Shown one piece after another: positions 11,380-23,255 of a stretch of 64,000 nt of DNA. How positions within the stretch are numbered: the first letter of the stretch is position 1; every line of letters starts with the position of its first letter. The translations under genes and the position numbers were made by a program. Source of the stretch: Otatea glauca (lineage: Eukaryota; Streptophyta; Magnoliopsida; Poales; Poaceae). Where the stretch lies: positions 387,001-451,000 of the forward strand of contig CM070725.1 in assembly GCA_036346275.1 (NCBI GenBank), in the 5' to 3' direction. The notes below the pieces were generated by a model. The model saw only the letters and a program-made list of their open reading frames with translations. It was not told where the DNA came from and did not search any database.

Positions 11380-12540
11380 ATGTCTTCTTTTGGGAAATCG
11401 ATTCCGTCGTTCGATCTCAACACTAAAGCTATAATCGTCCCAACATTGGATGATTTGACACTAGAACAACGCAAAGAGATCGAAGATCGAAAAGCCGCGC
11501 TCGAGGAGATGATGTTAAGCTGCTATCAGAAAACTCGACGCGGTGTCACTCAAAAGATCGCATTGCTAATGGTCAATATCCTCAGCGATGCAGGGATTAC
11601 GAACACATCAGTAAGTCAATACATGCCCGCACAAGCTGAATTATCTGCCATGATTAATCAATCTGTGCACCATGTTTTGATTAACCAATCATCGGCTCTA
11701 GTTACAACTCTTAAGCCGATGATAGCTAATAGTGTTAAGACTATAACTCAAGAGTTGGCATCAGCTAGAAGCCTGCTCGATTCAATGCAAACCCTACTGA
11801 ATTACCCTGTTTATTCAGTAGCACCAAACACGCAAAGCCCTGTGTTAATAGCCGATCCTAAACCATCGGTTATGACTCCATCTCTCATTATGATGCCAAC
11901 CCAGCCTACTGTAATGTTGCCACAAGATCCTCGCACAAGTGGAGTTATGTATTATCAAGTATATACCGATGCTGATAAGTTGGATGCATCAGCCAACTTA
12001 CCACCATCGGCTCTGTTTTACGCTTTTCCCCAATCGGCCCCACAGTCGATTGAACCTCCTAGGCACCCGCGGTATGTTGAACTGATCCCGTAAAGGAATA
12101 TGGCTCCATACAAGGTTGTAATATACTCAAAAAAATTTGTCCCAATACCAGAACCGATTGCTAGCAAAAATAACGTAGGTTATGAGCAAGCTAGTCAGTT
12201 CCTATCGGCTCAAGCAACCTATCAACCCGAGCTTACGCTTGGGGGCATAATGCTAATTATGAGCGTAATTTTCAAGCTCCTAACGCTGCATTGGCTAATG
12301 TAGTAAATTGGGCTAATCAAATATCCGTTGTATTGTGAGATCAATTAGGCATACAACCCAAAGGGAAGGTTATCAGCTATCGAAAGCCGTATCCTGATTA
12401 CATCGATCGGATGCTTTACCCTAATAATTTCAAAGTTCCCGATTTTGTGAAATTCTCCGGGGATGACTCCGTCACCAATTTAGAGCATGTTGGATGTTTT
12501 ATCGTGCAATACGGTGAAGTTGCTCAGTCTAACAGATTGA
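11380..12540 (+). pseudogene. Gag of the nested gypsy fragment (truncated)
   Basis: The ATG at 11380 opens a 237-codon frame with AIIVPTLDDL, EQRKEIEDRKAALEEMM and CYQKTRRGVTQK. These are shared almost word for word with the antisense Gag at 42769-43680. A stop at 12091 breaks the frame, which continues as a related reading to about 12540 (VPDFVKFSGDDS, then EHVGCFIVQYGE). This is typical of the capsid start in Gag of long-LTR grass gypsy elements. The C-terminal capsid, nucleocapsid and all of Pol are absent. Confidence 0.75.
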
Positions 12541-13030
12541 GCAAATGGGCTAGAGGTAAATGTTTCAGGTGCCAAGAGCCCTAGGTGTCGGGCTATAACA
12601 AAGTATGCAGATTTCATAAACAAGTCCATTTGATTTCTATTGAGGACGATGATGTAGAACCTGAAGATAGTCAGGATGCTGAGTATCGCACACCACCAGG
12701 GAGCCCTATACACAAGGAGGAAGAAGAAATACTTCAGGTATCTACTCATGCCATTTATGGAACCAATACTGGATCTTCCACCTTCACCTTGAGATTGAGC
12801 CTTGGGAAAAACAAGGGCCATAGCATTATTGGAAAGTAGGAGCACATCCACTTTTATCACACCTACTTTAGCAGTCAAGGCAAAATGTGGAATTACCGGT
12901 TATACTCCAGTACAGGTCTCAATTGCCAATGGTATGACACTCGATAGTAACTCCATATGGAAGTATGCACAATACACTATTCAGGGAGAAACCTTTACCT
13001 CTAATACTAAACTTGAAGGGGTATGATGTG
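12541..13030 (+). pseudogene. Gag zinc knuckle and degenerate protease of chromovirus 1
   Basis: Just after the nested fragment the frame reads GKCFRCQEP, the start of a CCHC knuckle, broken by a stop at 12582. The protease follows: TFTLRLSLGK, then a core that reads LLESRSTSTFI where an active retropepsin has a D-S/T-G triad (the Asp and Gly are replaced). Frame changes at about 12800-12840 and a stop at 13024 confirm decay. Confidence 0.65.
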
Positions 13031-13189
13031 ATATTTTGCGGCAGATTGGATTTACCAACACAGTTATGTGATGTTAGATCTGAAAACCAGAGAGTTTTAT
13101 ATCTGTAAAAATGGCCAGGTAAGTCTGAAATTCAAGGACGAGACACTTCCTCAAGGTAGTTGTGTTATCAGTAACCAAAAATTGGAGAA

Positions 13190-14605
13190 ATATAATGGAT
13201 GAAAAAAGGAGTTACAGGAGCAGTAATATATGATAAAGCCATCCTAACCGGTAACAATGATCAATCAGCAAAGTCTGCAGAGGTTAAGGAAATATTAGAG
13301 GAATGCTCTGATGTATTTTTTGAGCCAACCGAACTACCCCCAATCAGAGATTATGATCACAATATACCATTGAAGCAAGAGGCCAAACCACTGAACATTA
13401 GACCATACCGGCTACCCCATTATAAGAAACAGGCAATGGAGGAACCGATGGAAAATTTGTTGCAAAATCAAACAATCCGACCAAATGTTAGTCCTTACTC
13501 ATCTCCAGCCATATTAGTGAAGAAAAAGGATGGAACATGGAGGCTATGCATTGATTATAGACAGTTGAATGCCAGTACAGTTAAAAACAAATACCCTATC
13601 CCTGTAAACGAGGATCTCTTGGATGAATTGCATGGGGCTAAATATTTTTCAAAGATAGATCTCAGATATGGGTACCATCAAGTTAAAATGAGCCCTACAG
13701 ATGTATTCAAGACTACTTTTAGCACTCAAACCGGTCATCATGAATATATGGTTATGCCCTTTGGGCTAACTAATGCGCTTGCAACCTTTTAGGCCTTGAT
13801 GAACAAAGTATTGGCAAGATTTTTGAGAAAATTTGTGTTGGTATTCTTTGATGACATCTTGGTTTATAGTCCTACTAGGAAGACATAAATTCCATCTGAA
13901 GCAAGTGTTGGAAACATTGAGGTCAAACAAGTTGTATGCCAAGAAAAGTAAATGTGTTTTTGGACAATTCAGGTTGAATACCTATGAGTGGCAACTAGCT
14001 TAGATCAAATCAGTGCAGTACAATGGCCAATACCTAGCAATGTCACTCAGCTAAGAGGATTTATGTGGTTAGCAGGCTATTACAAGAGGTTCATCAAAAA
14101 CTTTGGCATTATTTGTATGTCGTTGTTCAATGCTTTGAAGAAAGGGGAGTTTCAGTGGGGAGAAGAACAGCAGCACGCCTTCATTGACTTTAAGATACCT
14201 CTCACAAAAGCTCTTGTACTCACATTACCAAAATTTGATCAGCCTTTTGTACTAGAAACAGATGCTAGTGGCAAAGGACTGGGTGTAGTTTTAATGCAGG
14301 GAGGAAGGCCGATTACATATTTGAGCAAGGCAATAGGGCCCAAGGCTACTGCTATGCCCACCTATGACAAAGAGGCTTTGGCTATTTTGGAAGCACTTAA
14401 GAAGTGAAAACACTATTTAATAGGATCAATTTTGACCATTAGGACTATTCAACAAAGTCTCAAATACATTTCTGATCAAAGGCTGGTTCATGGGATTCAA
14501 CACAAGTTACTAATTAAATTGTTGGGCTACAATTATAAAGTGGAGTATAGGAAGGGAAGGTATAACAAAGCTGCAGATGCCCTCTCTAGAATTACTCAAA
14601 CCGAA
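13190..14605 (+). pseudogene. Reverse transcriptase and RNase H of chromovirus 1
   Basis: The polymerase begins around 13199. Recognisable blocks are PLNIRPYRLPHYKK, SPYSSPAILVKKKDG, WRLCIDYRQLN, YFSKIDLRYGYHQ, MPFGLTNA and the catalytic FFDD (codons 13845-13856). RNase H follows with FVLETDASGKGLG, ITYLSKA and YDKEALAI, and closes with KAADALSR. A CAG-to-TAG type stop at 13791-13793 splits fingers from palm. A frameshift lies between 13880 and 13990 and a TGA at 14405. The blocks identify the Ty3-gypsy family, and the stops make the protein non-functional. Confidence 0.88.
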
Positions 14606-16072
14606 GAGAACTTGGCTATCACAATGGTTATTCCCCGGTGGATATCAGAGATAACTCAAAGCTATGAAGATGATGATAGATGTAAAGAGTTGGAAACCAA
14701 ACTAAGAGTTGATCCCAATGGTGTACCTCCTTATGCACTGAACAATGGGATACTAAAGTATAAAGGGAAGGTCTATGTAGGCACAAGCACAAACCTCAAA
14801 GAGCAATTGTTAGAGTCTTTCCACAGTTCTGCTTTGGGAGGTCATTCTGGAGAAAGAGAAACATATCAAAGAGTTAAACTTTTGTTTTACTGTCCGGGCA
14901 TGAAGAAAATGGTAGCAGATTATGTTAGGACATGTGCGGTGTGTCAAAAGAACAAGTCAGAGAATTTTCCCTACCCTGGATTACTCCAACCATTTCCAAT
15001 TCCTAAGATGGCTTGGACTCACATTACTTTGGATTTTGTTGAAGGTTAAGGTTTGCCTAAGTCAGAAGGAAGAGATGTGGTAATGGTAGTTTTGGACAGA
15101 TTTACCAAGTATGCGCATTTCATCTCTTTGAGTCATCCTTACTCGGTGCAGAACTATTCCTTGAAAATGTATACAAGTTGCATGGATTTCCAGCGCCAAT
15201 CATTTCAGATAGAGATAGAATTTTCACAAGTTCACTGTGGAAGAAACTCTTTACTGCCTTGGGAGACAAATTGAGACTTAGTAGTGCTTATCACCCACAA
15301 ACGGATGGCCAAACTGAGAGGGTGAATTAGTGCTTGGAAAATTACCTGAGGTGCATGGCATTTGCTAGTCCAAAGAGGTGGCATGCTTGGTTAGCACAAG
15401 TAGAGTGGTGGTATAACACTTCCTTTCATGCATCTTTGAAGATGACCCGTTTCAAGCCTTGTATGGAATGAAACCTCCATTGATCTCTGAAAATATGTTG
15501 CCAAGTTCTGCAACTGAAGAAACCAGGAATTTGTTACAAAGGAGGCAGTCGGCTTTTGAAGCTATTAAAGCTAATCTCGAGAAGGCTAGTGCAAGGATGA
15601 AGTTCTTCGCTGACAAGCATAGGACGGAAAGGACTCTTGAAGTGGGAGGTATGGTCTACCTTAAGGTACAACCATACCGACACAATGCTTTGGGATTGCA
15701 CGAAGCATTGAAACTTCACTCAAAATTCGATGGACCATTTCGGGTTATAGAGAAGGTTGGAAACAGGGCTTACAAACTGCTATAGCCAGATGGATGTCCT
15801 ATTCACCTTGTCTTTCATGTTAGTCATCTGAAGAGGTACCCGGGACCTAAAGCTATTGCAGATGCAAACCTGCCGCTGGTTGATGCTGAAGGCAATATAC
15901 TGACTGAGCCTTTGTCCATACTTGAGAGAAGGGTTGTGCCAAGAAACAATGAGCCAATAGTACGATGGAGAATTCACTGGGCTAATCTACCTCCAGAAGC
16001 TGCTACTTGGGAAGACACTGCTTTTATCTCCAGGGTCTTTCCAAACCTTGATCCTGGAGGTCCAGGATCTTA
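14606..16072 (+). pseudogene. Integrase with chromodomain-like tail, chromovirus 1
   Basis: The zinc-binding HHCC region is seen as HSSALGGHSG and CAVCQKNK. The catalytic core has DFVEG, DRFTKYAHF, IISDRDRIF (after frame correction) and YHPQTDGQTERVN. Stops or shifts occur at 15047, about 15180 and about 15330. The tail reads VFHVSHLKRY and ends with RWRIHWANLPPEAATWED, the pattern of chromovirus chromodomains that steer insertion to marked chromatin. The TAA at 16070 is followed by the purine tract AAGGAGGGTGACA, which primes plus-strand synthesis next to the 3' LTR. Confidence 0.85.
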
Positions 16073-16085
16073 AGGAGGGTGACAT

Positions 16086-16523
16086 TGTCAGATCTTTGAA
16101 GAAATGGAGTCTGAAGAAACTTGGGCGAATTTATTCTAGTTAGCAGAAGGTACAGATTTCTCGATACCTTTTCGTTCAATTACATCCTAGGGTGATGAAG
16201 CAATCCGGCTGGGATATGAAGATCCAAGGGCTGCATGAGTTAATGGAGATTACTGTTGATCCACTGGCACAAATTACTTTTAATAATTACTGTTACTATT
16301 TTACCTTTGTCTTTTGGCTCGGGTAAAAGGAGTAGCGCAAAGTGTATAAGAGCTAGTTGTAAAAGGGAGATTATGATGAGAAATCAAATACAATGTTTTG
16401 TCCTAACTTCCCCCTCTTCCCTTAGCTTCTGCTACCTTTCCATTTTGCCTATTTCCAGTTAATTTTGCCATAGTTTAGTTGTTGTGATTTGGAAATTCTT
16501 GTCAGCTTCCTTGGGGCCTGACA
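16086..16523 (+). repeat. 3' LTR of chromovirus 1
   Basis: 438 bp, TGTCAG...CCTGACA, followed by CCCGT, the copy of the target duplication. Confidence 0.92.
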
Positions 16524-18382
16524 CCCGTTTCTCCAAAGGCCTTAGACCTCGAACCTATCATCAACTGACCAAATACTGATAATGTGACTGCATTGCACAT
16601 ATAGTAATTAACCAGTTTTCCCTACCACCCTAGGATGGAGTAGAATCTTTGGAAAAACTGAAAATCAATTGTGATCACTGCAACCCAAATTCCTTAAAGA
16701 TTACACACTCTAGATGCACCACCAACATACTGGAGAAATGCAATAAATATGTCACAGGTTTCCTGCCTTCCATTGGAGCCTTGATTTCCATGCCATAAGA
16801 TGTGGAGGCGTTCAATCAGCTAAAGGAAAAGAGAGAGAAAGGAAAGAAGCCCTAGAGGTGAGTGCAATAAATTTGGTCTCATGTTTAGCCAGACTTGCAT
16901 AAATGCTGTAGAATTCTATGACCACTTTGCTTAGTACAAAAGAAGAGGTGAAATGACAACACAGGGGGAGTATTGGCAACAACCAGTCACCACTATTCGT
17001 TTATTTCTTATCTAACATTTTTGTCCTTATGTCTTGTAACTTCACTGTGGTTAAGCTTGAGAAGAAGTCACTGTAATATTACCTTCGTTTGCCAGTTTCC
17101 TCTTTTCCTGCTATAGTCTAATTGACATCAAAAGGGACATTCAAACCGCATTTGCCGCTTAGTTGAAGAGGATATTTTCATATAATTGTGTGCACTGTAC
17201 ATACAGAATTTGCAGTTCATTCCTGTCAATACTCATTATACTTGCTCCATCATTGGGTTTGGTTAACTGTAGGCTGTGACAAGAGTTTCTGGAATACTGT
17301 GGAAATCTTCGTTTGATACTACATTTACTAGGAAGGCTGCAGATAGTGCATAGCAGCAGTATCACACAAAACTGAAATCAGCAGAGGAATTTTTTTCCTT
17401 TGTTGTGGCTAAGACTGTACAAGCTGTAATGTTTTAGTTCTGCAAGATTCAGACTACTGTTCCCTTAACGCGGAAGTGCTCTAAACCCCGTAAAAGATCA
17501 GAAAAAAAATGGAATAGCCTGCCTGAAACTGCTTTGGTATTTTAATTATGCATTTAGTTTCTGTCCACATTGTTCATGAGAGATGACCTGTTGCGATTAA
17601 TTGACCGTTCTCTAGCACCAACATACAGACATTGTAAATGTAATGTATTTTTTTATGGTGCGTGCAGCATGGCACCACCTGGGGAGAAAGAGAATCTGAA
17701 GCATGGCACTAGCAGTCTACTGCCAGCGAACAAGTGCAAGGGCGTGGGAAAAATTAAGATTACTTTTGCAGGGAGATGAAACCCATCCTGAGACATGACA
17801 GATGGATGGATGGATGGATGGGTGGGCGCACTGCGACTGCGAGAAATGCATGCATGTTCTTGAGCAAGCTGAGCCTGAGAATACCCTTGCGCAAGAATGC
17901 GGTAGGAATTAAGACGAACAGGGTCACCGTTCTTTCAGTTGGTGTGCAAGGTACGCAGAATTAAGTACAGAAAAAGATAAAAGGAAGAGAATTAAGGCTC
18001 TTGTTTTGTGACCTTATTTATTTGTTGATCAAGAATACTGAAGTGAAAACACTATTTGTCTTTTGTTTCTTGCTAGCTGCAGATTAAACAACGCACCGGC
18101 CGGCTCCCAACTCGCATCTCCAGCCACTAGAAGAGTTCCTCTGCCTGCACCGGCGAACAACCTAACCGCATGTGAAGACCATCACTACTCATTGCAAGTG
18201 AGGTAGGTATACATGCTGCTTGGATTGCTATTTGCTTCCAAGTGTACGTATCTTTGGACAAATTGGATGGACAGACGGCGTGTATTGATTAATTTGATTA
18301 AACGGACGGGCTGTTCAACTAGATGCTGAACACTGACGTGTCATGTAGGTACGTAGAAGAGCAATGCTCCACGTGGATGGCC

Positions 18383-18423
<41 letters not shown>

Positions 18424-18740
18424 ATAGAAGCATGAAGCCCTGCCCTGCCCTCAACTGAGCGTCAGAAACAGACATGCACTGATGCACTGCACTGCGCAGT
18501 GCGCCACCACCATCCATGGCATCTTCCTTCCTCTTTAAAAACATCAACCACTCCCTGCATGCTAGGTAACCTACTCTAACTCTTTTCATCAATTTTTCTT
18601 TGAGCCGGAACTCTTTGGATTTCTTAATGTACTGCTCCACTCAGTAATTCCGCAGCTAGCTCCTCTGAATAAAAGCCTTGCTCTCCAACTAGCTAGCTAG
18701 CCAGTACCCCGGCCGGTCAGATACCTTGCGACTCTTGTTG
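16524..18740. other. Intergenic, upstream of the OVATE gene
   Basis: No gene recognised. It holds an (ATGG)n run near 17802-17822 and a (GA)n run at 18385-18420. TTTAAAA at about 18535 could be a core promoter for the OVATE gene, which would give a leader of roughly 250 bases. CTAGCTAG-rich sequence precedes the gene. Confidence 0.5.
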
Positions 18741-18812
18741 TCCTGTTTAATTTCCCATTGATTTTTTTTTTTTTTTTGCAAAGAGCTCGCTAGCTAGCCT
18801 TGAGAGCCAGCC

Positions 18813-19691
18813 ATGGTCAAGAAGCTTGGCCTCACCTCTCTCTTCAGCAGCGGTGGCAGCAGCAGCAGAAACAGCAAGGACAGTGCAGGTAGCACTAGTA
18901 CCAGTAGTGCAGCTGCAGGGTTGCTCTGCCCTTCCTCCTCTTCTTCCATGTCCGCCTCCTCCTCGTCGTGGCAATGGCCGTCCTGCAAGCAGCCAAGGAC
19001 CCTCTCCTTCAGGCAGCAGCAGCACCATGGGCACCACACGACGATGATCAAGCAGGCCTACAAGACCATGAACTCCGCCTACTTCCCGGACTCCGCCGAC
19101 TCGTGCTTCTCCAACTCCTTCGCCTCCGTCGACAGCCTCTCCACGGCGTCCGATGCCTCCAGGACGGTCGCCGTCGACGCCAACGAGGCCGAGGCCGCAG
19201 CCGTCATCCGCGCTCTGCGCTCCGACCGCCTCTTCTTCGAGCCCGACGCGTCGCCGGCCACCTCCTCCTCCATACTGAAGAAGAACAAGGCCAAGGCCAA
19301 GGTGAAGCCCGTGGACAACGACGACGACAAGAAGGACACCACCACCTGCGGCAGCATGGACAAGGAGCAGGCGGCGTTCGATGGTGCGACGGCGATGTCC
19401 ATGGAGTCGGAGAACCCGTACCGCGACTTCCGGGCGTCGATGGAGGAGATGGTGATGAGCCACGGGGCCAAGGACTGGCGGTGGCTGGAGGAGATGCTGG
19501 GGTGGTACCTGAGGGCCAACGGCAAGAGCACCCACGGCCTCATCGTCGGCGCCTTCGTCGACCTGCTCGTGGCGCTCAGCACCGACGTCTCGCCTTCCTC
19601 TCCGACCACCGCTACCAACTGCTCCTCTTCCAGCGCTTGCTCCTCCTTCAACGGCATTGCACTTGAGGAGGAGATCAAGGAGGCAGCGTAA
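18813..19691 (+). CDS. OVATE family protein (OFP) transcriptional repressor
   Basis: An intronless 292-residue protein. OFPs are plant-specific nuclear repressors that bind TALE homeodomain proteins and affect organ shape and secondary-wall programmes. The OVATE domain spans about residues 196-255: ESENPYRDFRASMEEMV, then WLEEMLGWYLRANGKSTH and IVGAFVDLLVAL. A second family hallmark, SDRLFFEPDASPAT (137-150), lies in the middle. The N-terminus is Ser-rich with a basic start (MVKKLG) and the tail is Ser/Thr-rich and acidic. The start at 18813 has a strong context (GCCATGG) and no upstream in-frame extension. High third-position GC is typical of grass single-exon genes. The family is certain; the exact paralogue and partners cannot be read from sequence. 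Confidence 0.93.
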   Translation: MVKKLGLTSLFSSGGSSSRNSKDSAGSTSTSSAAAGLLCPSSSSSMSASSSSWQWPSCKQPRTLSFRQQQHHGHHTTMIKQAYKTMNSAYFPDSADSCFSNSFASVDSLSTASDASRTVAVDANEAEAAAVIRALRSDRLFFEPDASPATSSSILKKNKAKAKVKPVDNDDDKKDTTTCGSMDKEQAAFDGATAMSMESENPYRDFRASMEEMVMSHGAKDWRWLEEMLGWYLRANGKSTHGLIVGAFVDLLVALSTDVSPSSPTTATNCSSSSACSSFNGIALEEEIKEAA

Positions 19692-21925
19692 GGCCGGCGA
19701 CACAATTAATTTGGATGAATGGATCGGTCGATTAATCAAGAGCTAGCTAGCTTAACTAGCTGCACGCGATGCGAATAGAATGCGATCGGCAGTAACTAGC
19801 AAGGCAGCAGTGCCAGTACGTACTGTTAATTAGTAGTACGTTGTTGCTCATCCATCATCCGCGCCGCCATCGACGGACCGATGCATGGCATGGGCATGGC
19901 TAGCTAGCTGATGGAGAGAGAGGTTAGTATATACATATATACTGATTTCTTTTTCTTTAACATGCATGAGTGCTGCTATATGACCTGAAAGCTACTCGAT
20001 CCATATCCATATATATATTGTCAGCTCAGCTGTCGCGCCGCGCGTGTATGTGTTGGTTCGATCTGCACGCCTATCTACCTAACTGTTGCTAGTATCAGTA
20101 GTTTTCCAGTTAGATTTGTTGTACTAGCTAGTCCGGCCACTATGTACGTAATTAATTTAGTATCACAGCGAAAACGAAATGCACTACTCCTAATTGTATG
20201 GGTACTAATCTCAATTTGCTGTGTGTTAATTTGTTAGTATAGTAGTCGTTGGCCATCATTAATTTTCTCAGTCAAAGATCATATCGATGGATGGTGATCG
20301 AAATGACGGACGGATCCAGTTTAATATCTCAATAACCACCCTCTCTCTGCTTGGCGAGCTGCTAAATCAAAGAAATAACTGCATTTGATCGATGGCATTA
20401 CTTAGAGCCTGCCGGCCTGCCATTCTCTCTGTCAGTTTAGATCAGCTAAAGCCTAAAATTAACTAAGGGTCTGTTTTTGAGGGATGTAGCTTTTTTGTTT
20501 TGTTTTTTAGACTGAAAAGCAACTGTAGCTGTAGCTTTCCCTGAAATGTTGTTTGGTAACCTTGCTTTTTAAGCAGGATGGCTTCCAGCTTTCGGTTGTC
20601 ATTGAACACTGAAATATGTGAAATACCTTTGAATGCTTTGAAGGCTTGTTATGTATGGCTGATTTGTAAACCTTGTAGTAAATATTGATTACACGAGTTA
20701 ATTTTACAAGAATATGAACTTGTCATGTATTTTGTGAGGACGAACTGTGAGCTTATCGATAGGCGGGAAGCGAAATCACCAAACGTTCGCATATCGCAAA
20801 CTTCATGTACAGACTAGGATCCCACAACATACCCTAACATTCCAGGAGGAACTAATTAGCAATCAATCAAATTGTTGCCGTTGAGCCATCTCAGTTTCGC
20901 TCTTCCATGACGCGCGTGATGATTGTTGCCCCCTCATCCTCTTGATCTTCTCCTTGTCTTTGATAGTAGAACCCTTCTTCTTTTCTGGCTCTCTTGTCTG
21001 CTCTGCTTTGGTTCCTTTTGCTTCTCAACTTCATGGTCCTTTTTTTCCCCTGTAGTCCTGAACATGTTGTTGTAGTTATAATCCTAGTACCAATAGTCAC
21101 AAAAGAGAGAAAGCTGTATGAATATGACCTTTCTTTGATAGAGAAAAAAAGGAAGAAAGGATCAGAAACAACTGGATCCAACTTGCTAAGTACCAAATGT
21201 AGTACTGAATGATCAGGTTAAAAATTGTATTTCCAGGAATTGACAGGAGCTCATCAACTAAAGACATTACTGAAGTAAATACAGTCCTAGTATCAGATCT
21301 TTCTTTTTGTCTGAACTGATTACAGAAATATCTATCTTTTGTTTGTTCTAATTAAAAAGTGTTGCTGAAAGAAGTAGGTGTCGATGTCTTAGACCTAGCG
21401 TTCGTTAATCGAGCTTATGAAAATACGATTGTAGGCTCCTAATAAAAAAGACGAGGAAAACAATATATAGGGATTGCTTCTTTATTAGCCAAGCGACTCT
21501 ACAGAGTATACAAATTACAGAATGATTGCGAATTCTCTCATATGCTATTGCTTATTCTGGTTGCGAATTGCCTTTCTCTCTCAACGGCATGGATCAACCC
21601 CCTATTTATATCGGTTGAAGAGGCGGCAATTATTTTCTATAGGGGCGTTGTGTAACCGAGATGTGTCTTCCTGCCAAATGATGTTTTCTAGCCAAAGGGT
21701 GTCTTTTTTAGAGATAACTTTTGGGTAGTTATGCATAACTGTCAGATAACTCTTCAGACGGAGACATGTGCAGGGGTAACCGCTTGTCCCCGACCAGTTT
21801 ACCGGTCGGGGTGACTATTTCATTGGTCAGGGACGACCAATGTGAAGCAAAATTATTGACTACCTTAGTTGAACTGGTTGGAGACTTAACCGTTCGATCG
21901 TTCTATACATTATGGGCTTTATGTA
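19692..21925. other. Intergenic, downstream of the OVATE gene
   Basis: Probably the 3' UTR of the OVATE gene, then AT-rich DNA. Around 20467 a GGGTCTGTTTTTGAGG start resembles a MITE end without a partner. 21380-21920 has an LTR-like look on the minus strand (CTATATATTG and AATAAAG motifs) but no second copy or duplication was found. Confidence 0.5.
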
Positions 21926-22412
21926 TTGTAGGTCAGGGGCGGATCTGGTATTGGACCCAAAAAATTTAGCAAAAAAATCAATATTTAATAGGTATATTAC
22001 ATGTATATACTAGAAATAATGTTGAAAAATACGAAATTAAGGGCTTTTGATTGTTCCAATCGCAATCCACCGAAAACATCCTTCTCGCCTCCAGATCCAG
22101 ATCCACATCCACATCCGTCGGGCCTCGGCGCTACTCAGCCTCCAGGCTCCAGATCAGTCGATGGCCGAGGAGGGTCGATGGGCGATGAGCGCGCCGAGTC
22201 ACGATCCGGCTATCTCGCAGACAAAGATCGCCATCGGGCTGCTACGCCGGCGACGTCGTGGCTGGGCGAGCCGGATCGCCGGTGCCCGGTGACATCGGTC
22301 GGCGGCGGCGCATGCGCTGCTCTGCTTCACCGCCCTGAGCAAGTGAGCCCGACTGCCCAAGTTCGGAGTTCGGACCGTCGAACGGCCTACCAGCCTCTTC
22401 GCTGCTCCAGGT

Positions 22413-23255
22413 CAGGGGCGGATCTATAGGGTATGCCGGGTGGGCCGCGGCATACCCGGTAGATTTGGCCTAATCCATACATGATTCTCGTCATAATCTG
22501 TCACAGCAACCTTGCAAGATTTATAACTTTTGATCCGTAGGTCCGATCGTGCTAATTCTTTTTTGGTTAGATGCGTATTGGAATCTAGTTTATTCTGTTC
22601 AAATTTCAGGTCAATCCAACGGTTTAATCTCTGAGAATTCATGATTTACCGAACACATCTACTCTGTTTTGTTGAATACGAAGCAATTATTTGAGTCTGA
22701 ATTGGGGTGAATTTTTTGTAGATCAAAAAAATTGATTTTAGCTTCCACGCAATCATTCACCTCCCTCTGATTACTAGTTTAGTATATTTCGATCCTACAC
22801 ATATACTTTATTCGACTCCTACTATAGCTGACATAGTTATATCTTTATTTATTGCTTATCTTAGTTAGTATTTTAACCACTCAATGGATGTATTTTATTT
22901 GCCAGATTTTTAAATTATGAAGAGGAACGGAGACATCGCATCTCTTTTTCGGAAACATGCAGCAAAGAAGGTTGCTGCTGCTTCACCTCCTCCCCCGTCA
23001 CAAACTGCAACATTGAGCGAGATATTTTCTTCAAAGTGGAAGAAGATGATATAATCAAGAGTTTTATGGCCATTAGAAGGCGTAGACCGAATAAGAAGAA
23101 GTAATATTATATGTATATAAGCTTCTTTTAAATATATCATCTTGTTTTTAATTATTTTTTTACTTGTATACCGAATTGCTCAATAAATTTTAAATCGTTT
23201 ACCGAATTATTTCTTGATTGGCATACCTTAGATTTAAATCCTAGATTCGCCACTG
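22413..23255 (+). mobile_element. hAT-type element B, nested in element A
   Basis: Starts CAGGGGCGGATCTATAG and ends CCTAGATTCGCCACTG. It is flanked by a perfect 8-bp duplication CTCCAGGT (22405-22412 and 23256-23263) and lies inside element A, so it inserted later. It is 843 bp with AT-rich flanks and a short transposase-like frame, consistent with an internal-deletion derivative of a full element. Confidence 0.9.
22917..23104 (+). pseudogene. hAT (TTF/zinc-finger MYM type) transposase remnant
   Basis: The ATG at 22917 opens MKRNGDIASLFRKHAAKK followed by an ASPPPPSQT linker. This is the typical start of TTF-type (zinc finger MYM-like) hAT transposases in grasses. The frame stops at 23052. 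The next frame reads EDDIIKSFMAIRRRRPNKKK and then a stop at 23102, which could be the other end of the same protein. The zinc finger, the hAT dimerisation domain and the catalytic core are absent. A GCCAG acceptor-like site precedes the ATG. Identification rests on the N-terminal motif. Confidence 0.6.

Larger units (their letters stand above)
10659..12540 (+). mobile_element. 5' half of a second gypsy element, nested in chromovirus 1
   Basis: A 694-bp LTR (10659-11352, TGTTAG...CAACA), a primer-site-like TGGCACGCCCGGTGGGA (11359-11375) and the start of a Gag gene related to the antisense element at 40301-44272. Similarity to that element stops near 12538 (GCTCAGTC followed by AACAGATTGA), after which chromovirus 1 Gag resumes. 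No 3' LTR or target duplication is present. The simplest reading is insertion followed by a deletion that removed its 3' part plus the middle of the host Gag. The superfamily is inferred from the Gag type. Confidence 0.75.
9872..16523 (+). mobile_element. Ty3-gypsy chromovirus, decayed, with a nested fragment
   Basis: LTRs at 9872-10310 and 16086-16523 are flanked by a perfect 5-bp duplication CCCGT (9867-9871, 16524-16528). Domain order is Gag, protease, reverse transcriptase, RNase H, integrase, then a chromodomain-like tail, which defines a Ty3-gypsy chromovirus. The Gag region is interrupted at 10659 by the 5' half of another gypsy element. Coding parts carry several stop codons and frameshifts, so the copy is dead. 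The LTRs differ at roughly thirty positions by eye, making it older than the antisense copia element at 28813-33625. Confidence 0.92.

Noticed and set aside
18385..18420. CRISPR-like or regulatory repeat
   Set aside because: A simple (GA)n microsatellite. Other simple runs, (AT)n at 26211, 47839 and 53822, were treated the same way. No spacer-repeat structure exists anywhere in the window.
18747..19739. 330-codon minus-strand ORF and 208/232-codon frames over the OVATE gene
   Set aside because: Shadows of a GC-rich coding exon. The plus frame has the OVATE domain; the others are Arg/Gly/His-rich without motifs.
20463..20640. Possible MITE starting GGGTCTGTTTTTGAGG
   Set aside because: The right terminus was not found. 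It may be a truncated copy.
20891..21196. 101-codon minus ORF with a Lys/Arg-rich C-terminus
   Set aside because: Low complexity, no recognisable family, and AT-rich surroundings without gene signals.
21380..21925. LTR-like segment on the minus strand
   Set aside because: It has TATA-like and AATAAAG motifs, but no second copy, primer site or target duplication was found.
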